From positions 1-37,291 of the forward strand of contig CAJXDP010000014.1 in assembly GCA_913052445.1 (NCBI GenBank): a DNA stretch of 37,291 nucleotides, written 5' to 3'. The DNA is from an uncultured Formosa sp. GTDB taxonomy: Bacteria; Bacteroidota; Bacteroidia; Flavobacteriales; Flavobacteriaceae. The position numbers and the translations under genes are program-made. The notes beneath the pieces were generated by a model that was not told the origin of the DNA, ran no database searches, and saw only the letters and a list, made by a program, of their open reading frames with translations. Below are positions 34,715 to 37,291 of the stretch, in pieces. How positions within the stretch are numbered: the first letter of the stretch is position 1; every line of letters starts with the position of its first letter.

Positions 34715-35707
34715 ATGATTAAAATTGGCTCTATAGAACTTCCCGAATTCCCGTTACTTCTTGCACCAATGGAAGATGTAAGTGATCCGCCGTTTCGCGC
34801 TTTATGTAAAGAGCAAGGCGCTGATGTGGTTTATACTGAATTTATTTCTAGTGAAGGCCTTATTCGAGATGCTGTTAAAAGCACAATGAAGTTAGATATT
34901 TATGAAAAAGAACGGCCTGTAGGTATACAAATTTTTGGGGCAAACCTAGATAGTATGTTGCGCGCAGTTGAGATTGTTGAAAAATCAAACCCAGATATTA
35001 TTGACATCAATTTTGGGTGTCCCGTTAAAAAAGTTGTGAGTAAAGGTGCAGGTGCAGGAATATTAAAAGATGTGTGTTTAATGGAAAAGCTCACTGCCGA
35101 AATGGTGAAACGTACAAAATTACCTATTACCGTAAAAACCCGATTAGGCTGGGACCACGATTCCATTCGTATTGTGGAAGTGGCCGAAAGACTACAAGAC
35201 GTGGGTTGCAAAGCAGTGTCTATTCACGGACGAACTCGTGCACAAATGTATAAAGGTGCTGCAGATTGGAGACCTATTGCTGAAGTTAAGAACAACCCAC
35301 GAATGCATATCCCTATTTTTGGAAATGGGGATGTAAACACACCTGAGCGTGCTATTGAGATGCGCGACCAGTATGGGCTTGATGGTGCTATGATAGGGCG
35401 GGCTACTATTGGGAATCCCTGGTTTTTTAAACAAGTAAAGCACTTTATGCAAACTGGGCTACACATGGAACCTATAAGTATGCTAGAACGCGTAGACGCT
35501 GCTAGGCGACACTTACAAATGGCCATTGACTGGAAAGGAGAAGTGCTGGGTGTTTTGGAAACAAGACGACATTATACAAACTACTTTAAGGGTATTGCTG
35601 ATTTTAAGCCCTTTAGAACAAAAATGGTAACCAGCGACTATAGTGCCGATGTATTTGCCATCTTTGATGAAGTTGCGTCAATTTTTGGCGATTACGAGTT
35701 TGTTTAA
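34715..35707 (+). CDS. dusB: tRNA-dihydrouridine synthase
   Basis: The 330-residue FMN enzyme reduces uridines in the tRNA D-loop. It opens with L-A-P-M-E-D-V-S-D-P-P-F-R (residues 16-28). The catalytic cysteine is C102 in D-I-N-F-G-C-P-V-K-K. The FMN and tRNA segments are H-G-R-T-R-A-Q-M-Y-K-G-A-A-D-W and G-N-G-D-V. The DusB label rests on the overall pattern. Its stop codon interlocks with that of the convergent permease gene, leaving no intergenic space for a terminator. Confidence 0.93.
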   Translation: MIKIGSIELPEFPLLLAPMEDVSDPPFRALCKEQGADVVYTEFISSEGLIRDAVKSTMKLDIYEKERPVGIQIFGANLDSMLRAVEIVEKSNPDIIDINFGCPVKKVVSKGAGAGILKDVCLMEKLTAEMVKRTKLPITVKTRLGWDHDSIRIVEVAERLQDVGCKAVSIHGRTRAQMYKGAADWRPIAEVKNNPRMHIPIFGNGDVNTPERAIEMRDQYGLDGAMIGRATIGNPWFFKQVKHFMQTGLHMEPISMLERVDAARRHLQMAIDWKGEVLGVLETRRHYTNYFKGIADFKPFRTKMVTSDYSADVFAIFDEVASIFGDYEFV

Positions 35708-36903
35708 GAATTGATTTGTGTTTTTTCAATGCGCTGAGAGGCTATACGAGAAGCCAAGGCCCCCAGTACCAAAATAGTTGCAAGCACAATAACAACATTA
35801 AGCCACTGAAGATCTACAGGGTAGGCTAGCGATGGAGTGATCATGATTAGAGAAAAATACTGCTGTAACCATATGGTAATTAATCCAATAACAAGTCCCA
35901 CACTTCCTCCAATGATGGTCATTAAAATTCCTTGATAAAAGAAAATAGCGCGTAAATCCTTAAGTGTAGCACCAAGGTTATACAATGTTTTTAGATTCTT
36001 TTTCTTATCTAAAATCATCATGACAATAGATCCAATAATATTAAATAAAGCAATAATCAGAATTAGGGTGAAAATTAAATAAACGGCCACATGCTCCGTA
36101 TTTAGCATCTTATAAAGCGTGTCGTTTAGTTGGATTCTATTTTTAATAGTTACTTGGTTATTAAAAATAGATTGGATATCGGCTCGCACATTTTCATCGT
36201 CTACGGAAGGAGCTAGATAGAGCTCAATAGCACTCACGCTTTCTGGCTGATAATTTAACAGATGCTTCGCATTTGCTATCGAAGTAAATACCTGTGAATT
36301 ATCAATTGTTTCATTGATTTGAAAAATTCCAGCATTAGCAACTTTCAAGGTTGTAAACGCCCCTTTGACCGAACTAATCTGACCAGTTCCTGGCTTAGGT
36401 GCATAAAGCTTAATTACTTTGGAAACATCAAAGACTCCAAAACCCAATTCGGTTGTAACCCCCCACCCGGCAACTATTTGCGCACTGTCAGGTTCAAACC
36501 ACTGGCCATACACCAAAATGGAATCGATTGTAGCGCTGGGATAGTTGGTGTCTACTCCTTTTACTGTGACACCAATTTGTTTGTTTTCACAGCTCATTAG
36601 GATGCGCTCTTCAACAACTTCTGAATAGAAAGCAACACTAGGCAGTTCTATCAAGGCCTTTTTTTGAGCCGCTGTAAACTGAATAGTTTTGGATGTGTTC
36701 GGAACAATTTTTAAATCTGGGTCAGAAAAAGAGGTAAACTCTAAGCTAAAATTTTTAAGACCCGAAAACCCTGAAAGAACGATAAAAAGAGCTGCAGTTC
36801 CAATAATAATTCCAAAACCTGCCACCAAAGTAATAATATTAATAGCGTTATTAGTGCTTTTGGAAAAGAGATAACGTTTTGCTATGTATAACGAGAACTT
36901 CAA
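35704..36903 (-). CDS. LolC/LolE-type ABC transporter permease (FtsX family)
   Basis: The 399-residue protein has four membrane helices (about residues 22-46, 272-300, 318-346 and 366-390) with a large periplasmic domain between the first two, the standard FtsX/LolC layout. The N-terminal I-A-K-R-Y-L-F-S-K-S-x-N-N-A-I-N-I-I-T is typical of Bacteroidota LolC/E-like permeases, thought to act in lipoprotein release with a LolD ATPase that is not in this window. The start is TTG at 36903, directly behind the rbfA stop; an in-frame stop rules out any longer form and the family N-terminus begins here. Confidence 0.88.
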   Translation of the reverse strand: MKFSLYIAKRYLFSKSTNNAINIITLVAGFGIIIGTAALFIVLSGFSGLKNFSLEFTSFSDPDLKIVPNTSKTIQFTAAQKKALIELPSVAFYSEVVEERILMSCENKQIGVTVKGVDTNYPSATIDSILVYGQWFEPDSAQIVAGWGVTTELGFGVFDVSKVIKLYAPKPGTGQISSVKGAFTTLKVANAGIFQINETIDNSQVFTSIANAKHLLNYQPESVSAIELYLAPSVDDENVRADIQSIFNNQVTIKNRIQLNDTLYKMLNTEHVAVYLIFTLILIIALFNIIGSIVMMILDKKKNLKTLYNLGATLKDLRAIFFYQGILMTIIGGSVGLVIGLITIWLQQYFSLIMITPSLAYPVDLQWLNVVIVLATILVLGALASRIASQRIEKTQINS

Positions 36904-37291
36904 TTATGCTTTTTTACGTTTCTCAAGCAAGTCGGGGTTTTCAATAGGATTTTCAGTGCGCTTTAATGACTTGTCAATTTGATCGATGTATTCCAAAGAA
37001 TCATCAATAAAAAAGATGAGTTGCGGCATGCGTCGCAATTGATGCTTAGTTCTTTGCGATAGCTCGTGTTTGATAAGTGGAGCATTAGATTGAATGCCTT
37101 CAAGAAGCTCTGCACCTTGATCGATTGGAAAAATACTAAGATATACCTTGGCTATTGAAAGATCCACGGTGACATTGACCTTTGTGACCGAAATAAGTAT
37201 GCCTTTCATCCCACCCTGAGTGGCAGCACCCTGTAATACCTCAACGAGATCACGCTGTAAAACGGAGGCTATTTTTTTTTGTCTTTGACTT
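36904..37291 (-). CDS. rbfA: Ribosome-binding factor A, 5' end cut by the window edge
   Basis: The reading frame continues past the internal ATG at 37209 to the window end, adding the conserved segment S-Q-R-Q-K-K-I-A-S-V-L-Q-R-D-L-V-E-V-L-Q, so only the first two or so residues are missing. The KH-type fold has G-I-L-I-S-V-T-K-V-N-V-T-V-D-L and Y-L-S-I-F-P, then L-R-x-x-P-Q-L-I-F-F-I-D-D-S. RbfA helps mature the 16S rRNA 5' end of the small subunit. The stop abuts the TTG of the LolC/E permease, an arrangement I recall from other flavobacteria. Confidence 0.93.
   Translation of the reverse strand, partial: SQRQKKIASVLQRDLVEVLQGAATQGGMKGILISVTKVNVTVDLSIAKVYLSIFPIDQGAELLEGIQSNAPLIKHELSQRTKHQLRRMPQLIFFIDDSLEYIDQIDKSLKRTENPIENPDLLEKRKKA

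Noticed and set aside
1-37291. Mobile elements, prophage, CRISPR, toxin-antitoxin or defence islands
   Set aside because: I found no transposase, integrase, terminal repeats, spaced repeats or defence-type genes; the gene content is core throughout.

Overview
The window reads as a piece of the chromosome of an AT-rich Bacteroidota bacterium, most likely a member of the Flavobacteriaceae. Several things point there: flavobacterial-type -7 promoter boxes (TAnnTTTG) in front of many genes, no Shine-Dalgarno dependence, a type IX secretion factor of the PorZ type, a DUF5916/CBM9-like outer-membrane protein, two TonB-dependent receptors, and a cytochrome oxidase cluster with two tandem subunit III genes. 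No phage, transposon, CRISPR array, tRNA or rRNA was found; nearly all of the window is ordinary, densely packed core genome.

Layout. (1) 1-5304, minus strand: respiratory cluster. ctaB, two heme-copper oxidase subunit III genes and a subunit IV gene end at a clear terminator. A second block follows: a cysteine-less SCO-like protein, SCO1/SenC, DUF420 (CtaM-like) and a 71-residue CxxC membrane protein, all overlapping or nearly touching. Subunits I and II lie outside the window. (2) 5352-7970, minus: a large DUF5916/CBM9-like outer-membrane protein. (3) 8155-12754, plus: translation genes rplM-rpsI-rpsB-tsf, then pyrH-frr, with terminators after rpsB and after tsf. (4) 12841-18282, plus: an MMPL/RND exporter, asnS and rpoN. 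(5) 18286-19979, minus: umuC followed by umuD, the reverse of the E. coli order. (6) 20093-22320, plus: a BtuB-like TonB receptor and a small conserved protein. (7) 22335-28298, minus: a tight porZ-recO-TonB receptor-recX operon. (8) 28366-29803, minus: gdhA with its own terminator. (9) 30175-32562, plus: an ArsC/Spx-like protein, an EamA permease and a GNAT/FemAB-like protein, translationally overlapping. (10) 32643-35707, plus: yicC-gmk-nadD-dusB. (11) 35704-37291, minus: a LolC/E-type permease and rbfA, the latter cut by the window edge.

How the parts work together: the first block makes and metallates an aa3/caa3-type oxidase (heme O synthesis by CtaB, copper delivery by SCO, assembly by DUF420). 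The plus-strand centre is a growth-rate block (ribosomal proteins, EF-Ts, UMP kinase, recycling factor, asparaginyl-tRNA synthetase). The right half mixes envelope functions with DNA repair (umuCD, recO, recX) and nucleotide/NAD metabolism.

I did not find a clearly new multi-gene system. The points most worth a second look are: a perfect 10-bp dyad overlapping the ctaB promoter; a terminator whose T-tract runs into a -7-like box placed to give a leaderless SCO-block mRNA; the cysteine-less SCO-like protein with its CxxC mini-protein neighbour; the porZ-recO-receptor-recX operon; the reversed umuC-umuD pair; and the repeat-built tail of ribosomal protein S2 followed by an internal terminator before tsf.
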